A stretch of DNA of 35,927 nt, from positions 1 through 35,927 of IMG/VR virus record IMGVR_UViG_3300025668_000025; one strand, given 5' to 3'. A program made the translations under genes and the position numbers. Under the pieces are notes generated by a model. It ran no database searches. It was given only the letters and a program-made list of their open reading frames with translations, and was not told the origin of the DNA. Position 1 is the stretch's first letter, and every line of letters starts with the position of its first letter. Below, in pieces: positions 1 to 6,700 of this stretch. This DNA is from a virus.

Positions 1-489
1 AAGAAGATTTTCGACAAGCTGAACGAAGCAATGAATCCTCAGTTTGAAGATGAGACTCCAGTGAATCCTTTTGACTTTTGGGAAGGTGCAAACTTCAATC
101 TCAAGATTCGTAATGTAGAAGGATATCGTAACTACGACCGTTCCGATTTTGCTTCTGCCACTCCTCTTCATACTGATGATGATGAGTTGGAACGTATCTG
201 GAAGTCGCAGCACTCCCTACAAGAACTCGTCGATCCTAAGAACTTCAAGAGCTATGATGACCTGAAGACTAAACTCTATCGGGTACTCGCTCTTGATGGC
301 GGTTCACACGCACCCAAAACGACCGCTCAGGAAGACGAGCCGACGGTGATGGACTTCAAGCCTCAGTTCAAGGAAGCATCTGCTCCTGAACGCAAGACTG
401 AAGATTCATCGCCGTCGTGGGCAATGGATACAGTTGATGATGCGGAGGATGATAGTTTATCGTTCTTCAAGAAGTTGGCTGAAGACTAA
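1..489 (+). CDS. gp32: Single-stranded DNA-binding protein gp32, 3' part (5' end outside window)
   Basis: The reading frame is open from base 1, so this is the C-terminal 162 residues of a longer protein; T4 gp32 has about 301. gp32 coats ssDNA during T4-type replication, recombination and repair. The visible part begins KKIFDKLNEA, matching the T4 stretch KKIWDKINAM, followed by WEGANFNLKI and a G-Y-x-N-Y-D motif, all typical of the end of the gp32 core. The last roughly 45 residues are acidic, with runs such as DDAEDD; in T4 this tail recruits partner proteins. An internal ATG at 31 is not the start, because the homology runs through it. The gene is convergent with the leftward operon and ends at a strong terminator. 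The zinc-binding region lies upstream and cannot be checked. Confidence 0.93.
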   Translation, partial: KKIFDKLNEAMNPQFEDETPVNPFDFWEGANFNLKIRNVEGYRNYDRSDFASATPLHTDDDELERIWKSQHSLQELVDPKNFKSYDDLKTKLYRVLALDGGSHAPKTTAQEDEPTVMDFKPQFKEASAPERKTEDSSPSWAMDTVDDAEDDSLSFFKKLAED

Positions 490-492
490 GAG

Positions 493-521
493 AAAGGGGA
501 GCTTTTTAGCTCCCCTTTTTA
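493..521 (+). terminator. Intrinsic terminator after gp32, possibly bidirectional
   Basis: Perfect stem of 11 bp: AAAGGGGAGCT at 493-503 pairs with AGCTCCCCTTT at 508-518 around a TTTT loop, and T residues run on to 520. It begins four bases after the gp32 stop at 489 and ends six bases before the stop of the convergent leftward gene at 527. On the minus strand the hairpin is followed by a weaker U-rich stretch, so it may also stop leftward transcripts. Confidence 0.9.
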
Positions 522-526
522 TTTGG

Positions 527-2611
527 TTACATATAGCTTGATTGTGTTGGAAGCTGAGAGCTATACCCACCCGGAGCGCTCTGAGTCACTGAAGGGGCAT
601 TTGTTACTGGACCATGATAATGTGTGCCACCAGTTATCTGTTGCCCAACACTACCACCACTAACAACAACAGGAGCAGCCACTTGAGCATCGTATTCTCT
701 TTCAAATTTATCCATCGCAGCTTTTTTTAGCCGGGCTGCTTCCAAATCGGTATCTTTTTTCGCAGTTATTGCATCAGTGTTTAACGCAGCTTTTTTTAGC
801 CGAAGCGCTTCTAAATCAGCAGCTTCTTGTGCGGTTATTGCATCAATATTTGCTTGATCGCCTCCAGCTTTTGCATCAAGCGCTTCTTGTCTCGCTTTAA
901 TACCTTCTTCATCGACAAACCGTCTGCCAAGTCGGGTACTAGCTAATGCTGACTCAGCAGCAAGCAAAACCCTATCTGGAAGGGTGTTTACAAAACCTGC
1001 AAACTTAATGAAACCAATTTTCAAATCTGCCATAGTCTTAATCCAAATTTCTTCAATCGTAAGCATAATCCTATCTGGTAGGGATGACATGAATTTGCCA
1101 GCACTGGTAAACGCATTACCTATTGGATCAACTATATTCTCAGCAACAAGATTCTGAACTTTAGTATAAAACGTTTCTGCTAAATTTGAAACAGAATTAA
1201 AAGCATCTATAACCATTTTGACTACGCTAAAGTAACCATCTTCTGGCTCTGAAGAAAATAGATTTGTAAAAATCTTTACTACTGTGTCTTTACCAGCAAC
1301 TAACGTGGTCTTAGCATTCGTGAATAAATCAGATAATACTTTTCTTATGCTGAAGTAACCTTCCTCTGGCTTCTCAGCGAATAAGTTGGTAAAGAACTTT
1401 GATACCGACTCTTTACCAGCAATTAACGTGGTCTTAGCAGACGTAAATAAATCGTTTAATACTTTTGCTATGCTGAAATAACCTTCGTCTGGTGTCAAAG
1501 AGAATAGACTAGAGAAAAACTTCGACACGGACTCTTTACCAGCAATTAACGTGGTCTTAGCAGACGTAAATAAATCACTCAATACCTTTGCTATACTGAA
1601 GTAACCATCTTCTGGCGTTGAAGAAAACAAGTTAGTGAAGAACTTTGACACGTTTGAAGTAGTAGTTTCGACTGCTTTTTTAGAAGTATCCCACACATCA
1701 GTTAATAGTTTTACGATGCTGAAGTAGCCCTCTTCTGGTTTTGGGTTGAACAAATTCTTGAAAAATTTAGCTACCATTTCGCCTGAAACTTTTGTTCCAA
1801 AAAGAGTTTTTGCTAAGTCATCTAAACCTAAACTCTCAAAAAGATCACCCAGCACATCTGAGAACCATATACCAACTTTTTTCATTGATGCAATAGCTGT
1901 ATCAATCGCTATTCCAGGCTGGTCGATCATTTCCAATACAAAAATTCCAACATCATCCATGAAGTCACTAAGTGGTTTTAGAAGTTCTTCTATTTGTTCC
2001 TTTTTTATAAAACCAAAAGTAAAGAACTCTATCACTTGCCCTATTGAACCAAGAAAACCATCATAAATTCTACCAAATAATGTGTCCGCATCGCTTTCCA
2101 TAAATGAGGAAATAGCGCCGCTTATCGATGCAATAATACCTGCAACAATAGCAATAGGTCCAAATTTAGAGGCAAACTTAGCAAATATTTTAAGTAGTGC
2201 TTTTGGGCTGAATAAGAGTTTAAATGAGCTAAGAAGTCCACCACCTATACTTTTTACAATTCCGCTTAAACTTAAAGCGCCTAGAGAACCGAAAAGACTA
2301 GCAAGAATACCACCTTTCTTTTTAGGAACGTCAACTTCTTTCTCTTTTTCTTCACCTGATTGTTTTCCCAGCGAAGCAAGAAGTTCTGGTCTAGCATTAT
2401 TGGCTAATAATGCTTCACGACGACTACGCTTCATATTTTCTAGAAAAGTCTCGGTAAAGAATTTTAAACTGTTATTAATATTACCTAGTGCGTTGACAGT
2501 CATGTTAAGAGAGTCGATAGCAACTCTAAGAGAGTTAGCGCCCGTATCACGAGTCTGCATACCCTCTTCTCGCATCGTCTTCATTACGTCATTTAATGTT
2601 GCTTCAGCCAT
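527..2611 (-). CDS. Repeat-containing tail protein, candidate tape measure (gp29-equivalent)
   Basis: 694 residues. No direct T4 homologue is recognised, so the role is inferred. Residues 1-95 are polar and helical, with a charged K/E stretch near 86-99. Residues 100-170 are Gly-rich and hydrophobic, with a strongly apolar segment at 151-170, as is common in tape-measure proteins. Residues 281-485 hold five tandem 41-residue units around the motif P-E-[ED]-G-Y-F-S. Near the C-terminus two 23-residue Ala/Lys/Asp-rich units with core RLKKAA suggest a coiled coil. The C-terminus is Gly/Ser/Thr-rich and includes THYHG. The gene ends the leftward operon after gp54 and the gp26-like chaperone genes, and no other gp29-like gene is visible. 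The start is ATG at 2611, with only a weak ribosome site. A baseplate or hub structural protein is the main alternative. Confidence 0.6.
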   Translation of the reverse strand: MAEATLNDVMKTMREEGMQTRDTGANSLRVAIDSLNMTVNALGNINNSLKFFTETFLENMKRSRREALLANNARPELLASLGKQSGEEKEKEVDVPKKKGGILASLFGSLGALSLSGIVKSIGGGLLSSFKLLFSPKALLKIFAKFASKFGPIAIVAGIIASISGAISSFMESDADTLFGRIYDGFLGSIGQVIEFFTFGFIKKEQIEELLKPLSDFMDDVGIFVLEMIDQPGIAIDTAIASMKKVGIWFSDVLGDLFESLGLDDLAKTLFGTKVSGEMVAKFFKNLFNPKPEEGYFSIVKLLTDVWDTSKKAVETTTSNVSKFFTNLFSSTPEDGYFSIAKVLSDLFTSAKTTLIAGKESVSKFFSSLFSLTPDEGYFSIAKVLNDLFTSAKTTLIAGKESVSKFFTNLFAEKPEEGYFSIRKVLSDLFTNAKTTLVAGKDTVVKIFTNLFSSEPEDGYFSVVKMVIDAFNSVSNLAETFYTKVQNLVAENIVDPIGNAFTSAGKFMSSLPDRIMLTIEEIWIKTMADLKIGFIKFAGFVNTLPDRVLLAAESALASTRLGRRFVDEEGIKARQEALDAKAGGDQANIDAITAQEAADLEALRLKKAALNTDAITAKKDTDLEAARLKKAAMDKFEREYDAQVAAPVVVSGGSVGQQITGGTHYHGPVTNAPSVTQSAPGGYSSQLPTQSSYM
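1157..1771 (-). repeat. Five tandem 123-bp (41-aa) units in the tape-measure candidate
   Basis: The GYFS-encoding segment recurs with GAAGTA-type complements at 1721, 1598, 1475, 1352 and 1229, exactly 123 bases apart each time. Units 2-4 are closest: a segment of over 40 bases starting at 1407 recurs at 1530 almost unchanged. The outer units are more diverged. The absence of any indel keeps both frame and unit length. Confidence 0.93.
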
Positions 2612-2628
2612 TTTCTTCTATTTTCCTA

Positions 2629-2656
2629 TTGACTTTTTCTCCAAACATGGTATAAT
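2629..2656 (+). promoter_or_regulatory. Sigma70-type promoter with extended -10, antisense to the leftward operon
   Basis: TTGACT at 2629-2634, a 16-base spacer, then TATAAT at 2651-2656, preceded by TG one base upstream (2648-2649) to give an extended -10. It lies in the 75-base gap between two leftward genes but points rightward, toward the 3' end of the EF-hand gene. A short inverted repeat, TAGCG-TTAT-CGCTA at 2656-2669, would form the 5' end of such a transcript. No plausible rightward gene follows. Confidence 0.5.
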
Positions 2657-2686
2657 AGCGTTATCGCTAATGATGTTTAGAGTAAG

Positions 2687-3073
2687 CTATTTCTTAACAG
2701 GTGTTGATGGTTTACCTGATGGTTTACTACCCTTCTTATCACTGTAAGCATTAGCACCAAAGTAAGCAGCAACAAGTGCAGAGATTGCTACAAAGTATGT
2801 TGGTGCAATGTTACCAATAATCACTGCTGCTTTGTCTACACCAAATAACGAAGTGAAGAAGATACTAAACGGATACAGAAGCATTCCAAACAAAGCAAAC
2901 CAAGTCATTTGCCTCATCGCATCTCTACGAGCATCAGCGTCTTCTAACTCTTTACGCTTGAACTCAAGGTACATATCCATCTCTTCTTGTGAGACATGAC
3001 CATCACCATTTGCATCAGCACCAGGCAAAGCCGCTGCATCAATGGTGACGGTGTTAGTTTCTTCTTCAGACAC
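2687..3073 (-). CDS. Small membrane protein with one EF-hand loop and two transmembrane segments
   Basis: 128 residues from a GTG start at 3073, preceded by AAGGA about nine bases upstream. The segment DANGDGHVSQEE near residues 20-31 is a complete 12-residue EF-hand loop with acidic or amide ligands at positions 1, 3, 5 and 12 and Gly at 6, so it could bind calcium. A charged helix follows, then two hydrophobic segments at about residues 55-78 and 83-108, and a Lys/Pro-rich basic tail. This small size with two membrane spans would suit a holin or a membrane-anchored lysis or entry regulator, but no family was recognised and the operon is a tail-assembly one. The function is therefore open. 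It lies between the gp51-like gene and the tape-measure candidate. Confidence 0.75.
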   Translation of the reverse strand: MSEEETNTVTIDAAALPGADANGDGHVSQEEMDMYLEFKRKELEDADARRDAMRQMTWFALFGMLLYPFSIFFTSLFGVDKAAVIIGNIAPTYFVAISALVAAYFGANAYSDKKGSKPSGKPSTPVKK

Positions 3074-3079
3074 TTGACG

Positions 3080-3250
3080 TTATCCTTGTTGTTTTGCATT
3101 TTGTTCTTCAATATGATCAATAAGCATTTCAACATATAAGTCACGTTCGAATGGTATCAAATTTTCAATTTCGGTTATAGAATATTTATGATGTTGGACT
3201 AAGGAAAAGATGACCTTATAATAATTAGAGATATTATTATGGATCATCAT
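3080..3250 (-). CDS. Small chaperone-like protein overlapping the gp26-like gene (T-like or gp51-like)
   Basis: 56 codons. The ATG at 3250 shares its A with the TAA stop of the gp26-like gene (TAATG), and the stop is at 3080-3082. The protein reads MMIHNNISNY at its start and carries a core IENLIPFERDLYVEML at about residues 29-43, then an acidic helix. A short P-[FW]-E-R-[DE]-[IL]-Y-V core is what I associate with small proteins following gp26-type genes in T4-like phages and with second tail-assembly chaperones; this is recalled pattern, not a search result. There is no separate ribosome site, so translation is probably by reinitiation at TAATG, by a -1 frameshift from upstream, or both. 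It is followed by the EF-hand gene and the tape-measure candidate. Confidence 0.75.
   Translation of the reverse strand: MMIHNNISNYYKVIFSLVQHHKYSITEIENLIPFERDLYVEMLIDHIEEQNAKQQG
3218..3240 (-). other. AT-only hairpin downstream of the slippery site
   Basis: On the minus strand ATAATAAT (3240-3233) pairs with ATTATTAT (3225-3218) around a 7-base loop. It lies 15 bases past the slippery heptamer, further than usual for a frameshift-stimulating structure, and all pairs are A-U, so its contribution is doubtful. Confidence 0.35.
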
Positions 3251-3945
3251 TAAGTAAAAAAACTTTGCATCCCTTCGAGCGTTTTCGTTACTTCTGTTCC
3301 ATCTTCTCTAGTGTAAGATACGTCGTGGGATAATTTAGGCATCAAGTTGAAATATTCTTCAACATTTCTCATGTCTTTAGAACTGAATGAATTGATAAAC
3401 TCATCTTGTTCTTTTTTCGTGTGATCCTTCAAAAGAATAACATCGTCATCTACTAAAATCTGATCAATACATTCAATAAGAATACTATTCATCACCTGAT
3501 CTTCTGACTTTTTCTCAAGTTTTTTCACTGTAGCATAATCTGGGTCTTTCATTATCAGAGAGATACTATCGTTTATTTGAATAATGTTGTTTCTTTCGGG
3601 CATTGTTATTTTAATATCATCTAGATTAATACTAATGTCATATTCGATGTTGTCTTCATCATCAGTAATTTTTAGTTCGATAATATTGTTTACAGACTTT
3701 GCCCTCAAATTTAAAAACAAATATTCAATATCATATGGAGCTAGAGTTTTAACGTTAATATCACTGATAATGCAATTTGTCAAAATTTGCTCTATCGCAT
3801 TTTGAATATCTTTTTCTTCTTTGCCTTGTGATGCCATTAGAAGAATTTTTTCTTCTTTGACGGTAAATGGCCGATACTTGATATTCTCTTTTGTAGATGG
3901 TAATTCAAGCATGAATGTAGGGGTATCAATTTTAGGTAATGCCAT
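3250..3945 (-). CDS. gp26: gp26-like T4 baseplate-family protein (candidate tail-assembly chaperone)
   Basis: 231 residues, close to the roughly 208 of T4 gp26. The N-terminus MALPKIDTPTFMLELPST followed by KYRPFTVKEEKILLMA is the conserved opening I associate with the T4_baseplate family (gp26) in cyanophage-like genomes. gp26 acts in baseplate hub assembly. The middle is rich in Asp, Ile and Asn, with a predicted binding-type alpha/beta make-up and no membrane segment. The start is ATG at 3945, with GGAG about 11 bases upstream. The last codons read AGT TTT TTT ACT TAA, which includes a perfect -1 slippery heptamer, and the stop overlaps the next start. Gene order ahead of the tape-measure candidate suggests a role like lambda gpG. 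Family membership is fairly sure; the chaperone role is inference. Confidence 0.75.
   Translation of the reverse strand: MALPKIDTPTFMLELPSTKENIKYRPFTVKEEKILLMASQGKEEKDIQNAIEQILTNCIISDINVKTLAPYDIEYLFLNLRAKSVNNIIELKITDDEDNIEYDISINLDDIKITMPERNNIIQINDSISLIMKDPDYATVKKLEKKSEDQVMNSILIECIDQILVDDDVILLKDHTKKEQDEFINSFSSKDMRNVEEYFNLMPKLSHDVSYTREDGTEVTKTLEGMQSFFT
3256..3262 (-). other. Candidate programmed -1 frameshift site T TTT TTT
   Basis: Seven A residues at 3256-3262 read on the minus strand as T TTT TTT in the phase X-XXY-YYZ relative to the gp26-like frame: AGT TTT TTT ACT TAA. After a -1 slip the next codons are TAC TTA ATG ATG, which is the frame of the 56-codon gene. The fusion would have 230 residues of the gp26-like protein, two linking residues (Tyr-Leu) and 56 downstream residues, about 288 in all. 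Confidence 0.6.
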
Positions 3946-3961
3946 AGTTTAAATCACTCCG

Positions 3962-4720
3962 TTAAAGTACTCCGAGTCCTCTTCCTAGAGTTCGGATTGT
4001 TGTTCCTTGATTAATCAAATCTTGTATATTTCGAGGTCTGTTAATTGTATTTATTACGCCAGCAATAGATGCTGCTTGTGCAATTCGAGTGAATAATCCT
4101 ACTGGTGTTCTAGGCTTATTAACGTCAGAACTGTTTGCTGATGATCTATCAATCGACATATCATCATATGTAAACTCAATAGGAATCTGAATCAACGTAT
4201 CGTTTTGTTCCCATCCCATCGATACAGCACCAATCTGTGTTGGATATGCTTCATATAACGTATATACAACTTTTTCGGAACTATCGTAATCGTATCCAAT
4301 AATTTCTATCGTACAAGCATAGTCTTCTTTATATCCAATCTCTCTATAACCTCTACCGTCAAAAACTTCACCACCATCTTGTACGATGTAGTTTAACCAT
4401 CGCTGAAAGAAGCCCATTATCAGATAGTTCGAATCACCAAAGAAACTTGTTGTAAATGTATCATTCGACCGTGAGATGGGCATCTTGTTGACTTGCCCGT
4501 AAGCAATAGGCTTGTAATCAAATGTGTTTATGGTCTTTCCTGGAAGACTTGTGGTGTTGCAGAAGAAAGTCAACTGTTCCATTGTAGGAAAGGAATCACC
4601 ATCACCAGCAAATATTTTAGAAGGTGGTGTAATTCGTACAATGAACTTATTTGCAAGCGCAAGACCGCCAAATTTAGAGCTTGATATTTGCGCTCTGAAA
4701 TCTGCTACATTAAATGCCAT
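3962..4720 (-). CDS. gp54: Baseplate tail-tube initiator gp54
   Basis: 252 residues; T4 gp54 has 320 and its relative, the tube protein gp19, has 163. In T4, gp54 joins gp48 on top of the baseplate hub and starts polymerisation of the gp19 tube. The tube-type core includes NKFIVRITPPSK near the N-terminus, a segment FFCNTTSLPGKTIN typical of the tube-protein fold, and FTYDDMSID near residue 190. The C-terminus ends in LGRGLGVL, resembling the RILGVL ending of T4 gp54, which favours gp54 over gp19. The start is ATG at 4720 with a strong AGAGGAAG site. It follows the gp2-like gene with a gap of two bases. A second gp19-like tube protein is the alternative. Confidence 0.8.
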   Translation of the reverse strand: MAFNVADFRAQISSSKFGGLALANKFIVRITPPSKIFAGDGDSFPTMEQLTFFCNTTSLPGKTINTFDYKPIAYGQVNKMPISRSNDTFTTSFFGDSNYLIMGFFQRWLNYIVQDGGEVFDGRGYREIGYKEDYACTIEIIGYDYDSSEKVVYTLYEAYPTQIGAVSMGWEQNDTLIQIPIEFTYDDMSIDRSSANSSDVNKPRTPVGLFTRIAQAASIAGVINTINRPRNIQDLINQGTTIRTLGRGLGVL

Positions 4721-4722
4721 TA

Positions 4723-5331
4723 TTAGCTTCCTCTAATCATTTGTCTGGAGTCTTTGTAGACTTGACCTTTTTTGATACGGCCTTTGTTTTCATAAAATCT
4801 CTCAAGAGGTAGAAACAACGCAATGTCCCATTCAGATGGGTTTATGTAAATCATTCTAGATTCTACACGGCTAATCAAATAACGATGTATTGTAGGCTTG
4901 AATAGTCTAAACTTCGCTGCCCCATTTAACACATCATAGTTTAAACGCAATCTTGTTGTCTCATCGTATTTTTTATTTGACGCTAGATCATATAGATTGT
5001 CCATCAACTTTGCACGAAGCTGTAACGGTAGATAGTGCATGTTGATGCCCAGCCAACCTTTTGGAACTTTCTTAAAAGGAAATACAAGAGGAAATCTGTC
5101 ATAATAAGGTAGTGTTTTCTTGTACTTTGGATCGTAATGATATAGATACATATCGCCCACACGAATCTGTGAGCGTCCACGTTCTGGGTCAGACTTTACA
5201 AGTTTTGCTGGTTGAAGCGCACCTGTGCTTCTAGCGGCATCACGATACCACTCTCGTGCGGTTTGTGTGCGAGCAGGGATTTGACCCTTCTTCACACCTC
5301 TTAATAAGAGTTCGTCAAATACTGTCGCCAA
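4723..5331 (-). CDS. gp2: gp2-like DNA end-protector or head completion protein
   Basis: About 202 residues from the preferred TTG start at 5331, which has AGGAGA eight or so bases upstream and gives an N-terminus (L/M)ATVFDELLLRG. The frame is open back to another TTG at 5373, but there is no ATG in this region. The core GDMYLYHYDPKYKKTLPYYD followed by FPLVFPF and LGINMHYLPLQLRA is the pattern I associate with T4-like gp2, which in T4 is packaged with the DNA, protects its ends from host RecBCD and completes heads. The neighbouring gp4 supports this, since genes 2 and 4 are adjacent in T4. The 5' end overlaps gp4 by 31 bases. The assignment is by recalled pattern and context. Confidence 0.65.
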   Translation of the reverse strand: MATVFDELLLRGVKKGQIPARTQTAREWYRDAARSTGALQPAKLVKSDPERGRSQIRVGDMYLYHYDPKYKKTLPYYDRFPLVFPFKKVPKGWLGINMHYLPLQLRAKLMDNLYDLASNKKYDETTRLRLNYDVLNGAAKFRLFKPTIHRYLISRVESRMIYINPSEWDIALFLPLERFYENKGRIKKGQVYKDSRQMIRGS

Positions 5332-5753
5332 CTTCTTGCCTCTCCTTTTTCGGTTAGAACCATAAACGTCCAACCTCTATCATCACAATATTCTTGGGCA
5401 GCACGCCACTTGGATAAGTTCGTGCCCCATGTCTTCACTTCTTCGAGATATCGCTTTGTCACCTTAGACTTCTTCTGTGGTGGCACAGATTGATTCATTG
5501 GTTTAATCTCAACAAGTACTACATCACTATTTAGCTTTTTTACCCAGAAGTCTGGGAAATATCTATGCTTCTTACCGTCAATTAAACTGCGATAAGGCAC
5601 AATTATTTCTTCTGACGACCACTGAACGATACCAGTGTTCTCATCACATTTTCTCATAAACTTTAGTTCCCACAGACTTCTATAAATAATCTTAGTGTGG
5701 TCACCCTTATATTTATGAGAGTTTGAAGGTCTGAATTTTCCTCGGTATGCCAT
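5301..5753 (-). CDS. gp4: Head completion protein gp4
   Basis: 150 residues, the same length as T4 gp4. The start MAYRGKFRPSN and the segment YKGDHTKIIYRSLWE match the T4 protein (MAYSGKWVPKN, YRGDPKKITYRSNWE). gp4 has a TnsA/endonuclease-like fold and finishes DNA-filled heads before tail joining. The segment YFPDFWV followed by VVLVEIKP carries the D...E-x-K pattern of that nuclease-like fold. The ATG at 5753 was chosen over the longer open frame to 5801 because of this homology. No clear ribosome site precedes it. It is the first gene of the leftward operon, just downstream of a leftward late promoter, and overlaps the gp2-like gene. Confidence 0.92.
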   Translation of the reverse strand: MAYRGKFRPSNSHKYKGDHTKIIYRSLWELKFMRKCDENTGIVQWSSEEIIVPYRSLIDGKKHRYFPDFWVKKLNSDVVLVEIKPMNQSVPPQKKSKVTKRYLEEVKTWGTNLSKWRAAQEYCDDRGWTFMVLTEKGEARSWRQYLTNSY

Positions 5754-5764
5754 ATTGTTTTCGT

Positions 5765-5772
5765 TATAAATA
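5765..5772 (+). promoter_or_regulatory. T4-type late promoter for the rightward baseplate operon
   Basis: Perfect TATAAATA located 31 bases before the gp48 start. The expected start point near 5778 coincides with that of the opposing leftward late box at 5785-5792. Confidence 0.78.
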
Positions 5773-5784
5773 GGTGTAAATAAG

Positions 5785-5792
5785 TATTTATA
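5785..5792 (-). promoter_or_regulatory. T4-type late promoter for the leftward operon
   Basis: The plus strand reads TATTTATA, so the minus strand carries a perfect TATAAATA late box. It lies 32 bases upstream of the gp4 start, as expected for the promoter of the leftward operon. T4-type late boxes are read by RNA polymerase with gp55 and the sliding clamp. Confidence 0.75.
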
Positions 5793-5803
5793 AAGGTTCA
5801 ATC

Positions 5804-6700
5804 ATGTCTAATGTGCCTCGCTCACCAGATGCTATACGAAATATTAAGAAAGCAGAAAATCAAGTGAACCAAGTACAATTTCCTTCTGATTTAGGAAATG
5901 TTGGTATGCTCTTGATGTTCAAGAAATATTCGTATGGTGAAAGAAATTCTGGCACAATAACAAGTGCAAGAGCAAATATTCAAGATTCTGTTTTTCTTTC
6001 TTTGCCTGATGCCTTAATCGATGCTCAAGGTATAAGAGTTTCTGCAACAGAACTTGGTTTAGTGGGTAATGCTGTTGCTATCGGTACGAGTGCATTAGCA
6101 TCGGATGGGATAAGTGCATTGGTAGATGCTGCAAGAGGTGTGGGAATGAAAGAGCTTGCTGGAGCAGCAGCCTCTTACTTTGTTAATGAAGCTGCTAGTG
6201 CAGTGGCACCCGCTGTGATGCAAGGTGTTGAAGCTGGTGCTGGAGCCAAAAGAAATCCTTTCCAAGCATTACTATTTGATGGTGTTGATTTAAGAACGTT
6301 TACTTTCAATTGGACATTTATACCCAAATCTCGTGCTGAAACTAATGCGATTAAAGAAATCATAAGACTTTTTAAATATCACAGTCTTCCTTACTATAAA
6401 GATTTTAAAGCGAGTAATGTGAGTGCCGGTGGTAAAACGTTTTTATCTTATCCTAGTGTTTGTCTACCTTTAATTACAGGAGTTGATGCGCTTGTACTCA
6501 AGCCGTGTATGATTAACAGAGTTGATGTTGATTATGGTGGTGGTGGAGAACTTGCGTTTCTAGAAGGTGGTAATGCAGCAGCATTAAAACTTAGTGTGAC
6601 TATGCAGGAAATGCAGATGTGGACTAGAGAAGATTATGGTGGATCATCTGAAGTAGTACCCGAAAATACACTTGAATCCCAAATAAAGGCTTTGTTCTAA
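5804..6700 (+). CDS. gp48: Baseplate tail-tube cap gp48
   Basis: 298 residues; T4 gp48 has 364. In T4 it sits on the hub beneath gp54 and nucleates the tail tube. The diagnostic segment is RTFTFNWTFIPKSRAE followed by a helix IKEIIRLFKYHSLPYY, matching T4 (KVFTWDLTPRSTEDL, then IINIYQYFNYFSYGE). After it come the closing beta strands, with KLSVTMQEM resembling T4 TLEITMREI. Residues 65-150 are Ala/Gly-rich. The start ATG at 5804 has a weak AAAGG site. The stop TAA shares its last base with the ATG of gp53. The gene opens the rightward operon behind a late promoter. Confidence 0.87.
   Translation: MSNVPRSPDAIRNIKKAENQVNQVQFPSDLGNVGMLLMFKKYSYGERNSGTITSARANIQDSVFLSLPDALIDAQGIRVSATELGLVGNAVAIGTSALASDGISALVDAARGVGMKELAGAAASYFVNEAASAVAPAVMQGVEAGAGAKRNPFQALLFDGVDLRTFTFNWTFIPKSRAETNAIKEIIRLFKYHSLPYYKDFKASNVSAGGKTFLSYPSVCLPLITGVDALVLKPCMINRVDVDYGGGGELAFLEGGNAAALKLSVTMQEMQMWTREDYGGSSEVVPENTLESQIKALF

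Noticed and set aside
31-489. Treating ATG 31 as the start of a complete small gene
   Set aside because: The frame is open to base 1, and the residues before this Met match T4 gp32.
2082-2747. Open frame of 221 codons on the plus strand over the antisense promoter
   Set aside because: It is the complement of the tape-measure candidate start and the end of the EF-hand gene, begins far upstream of the promoter, and has no family-like sequence.
3962-4720. Reading this gene as the main tail-tube protein gp19
   Set aside because: Length of 252 residues, the RGLGVL-type ending and hub-gene context fit gp54 better, though the two families are related.
5681-5688. TATAAATA on the plus strand within gp4
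   Set aside because: It lies inside conserved gp4 codons, and a better placed box at 5765 serves the same gene. Chance match is likely.
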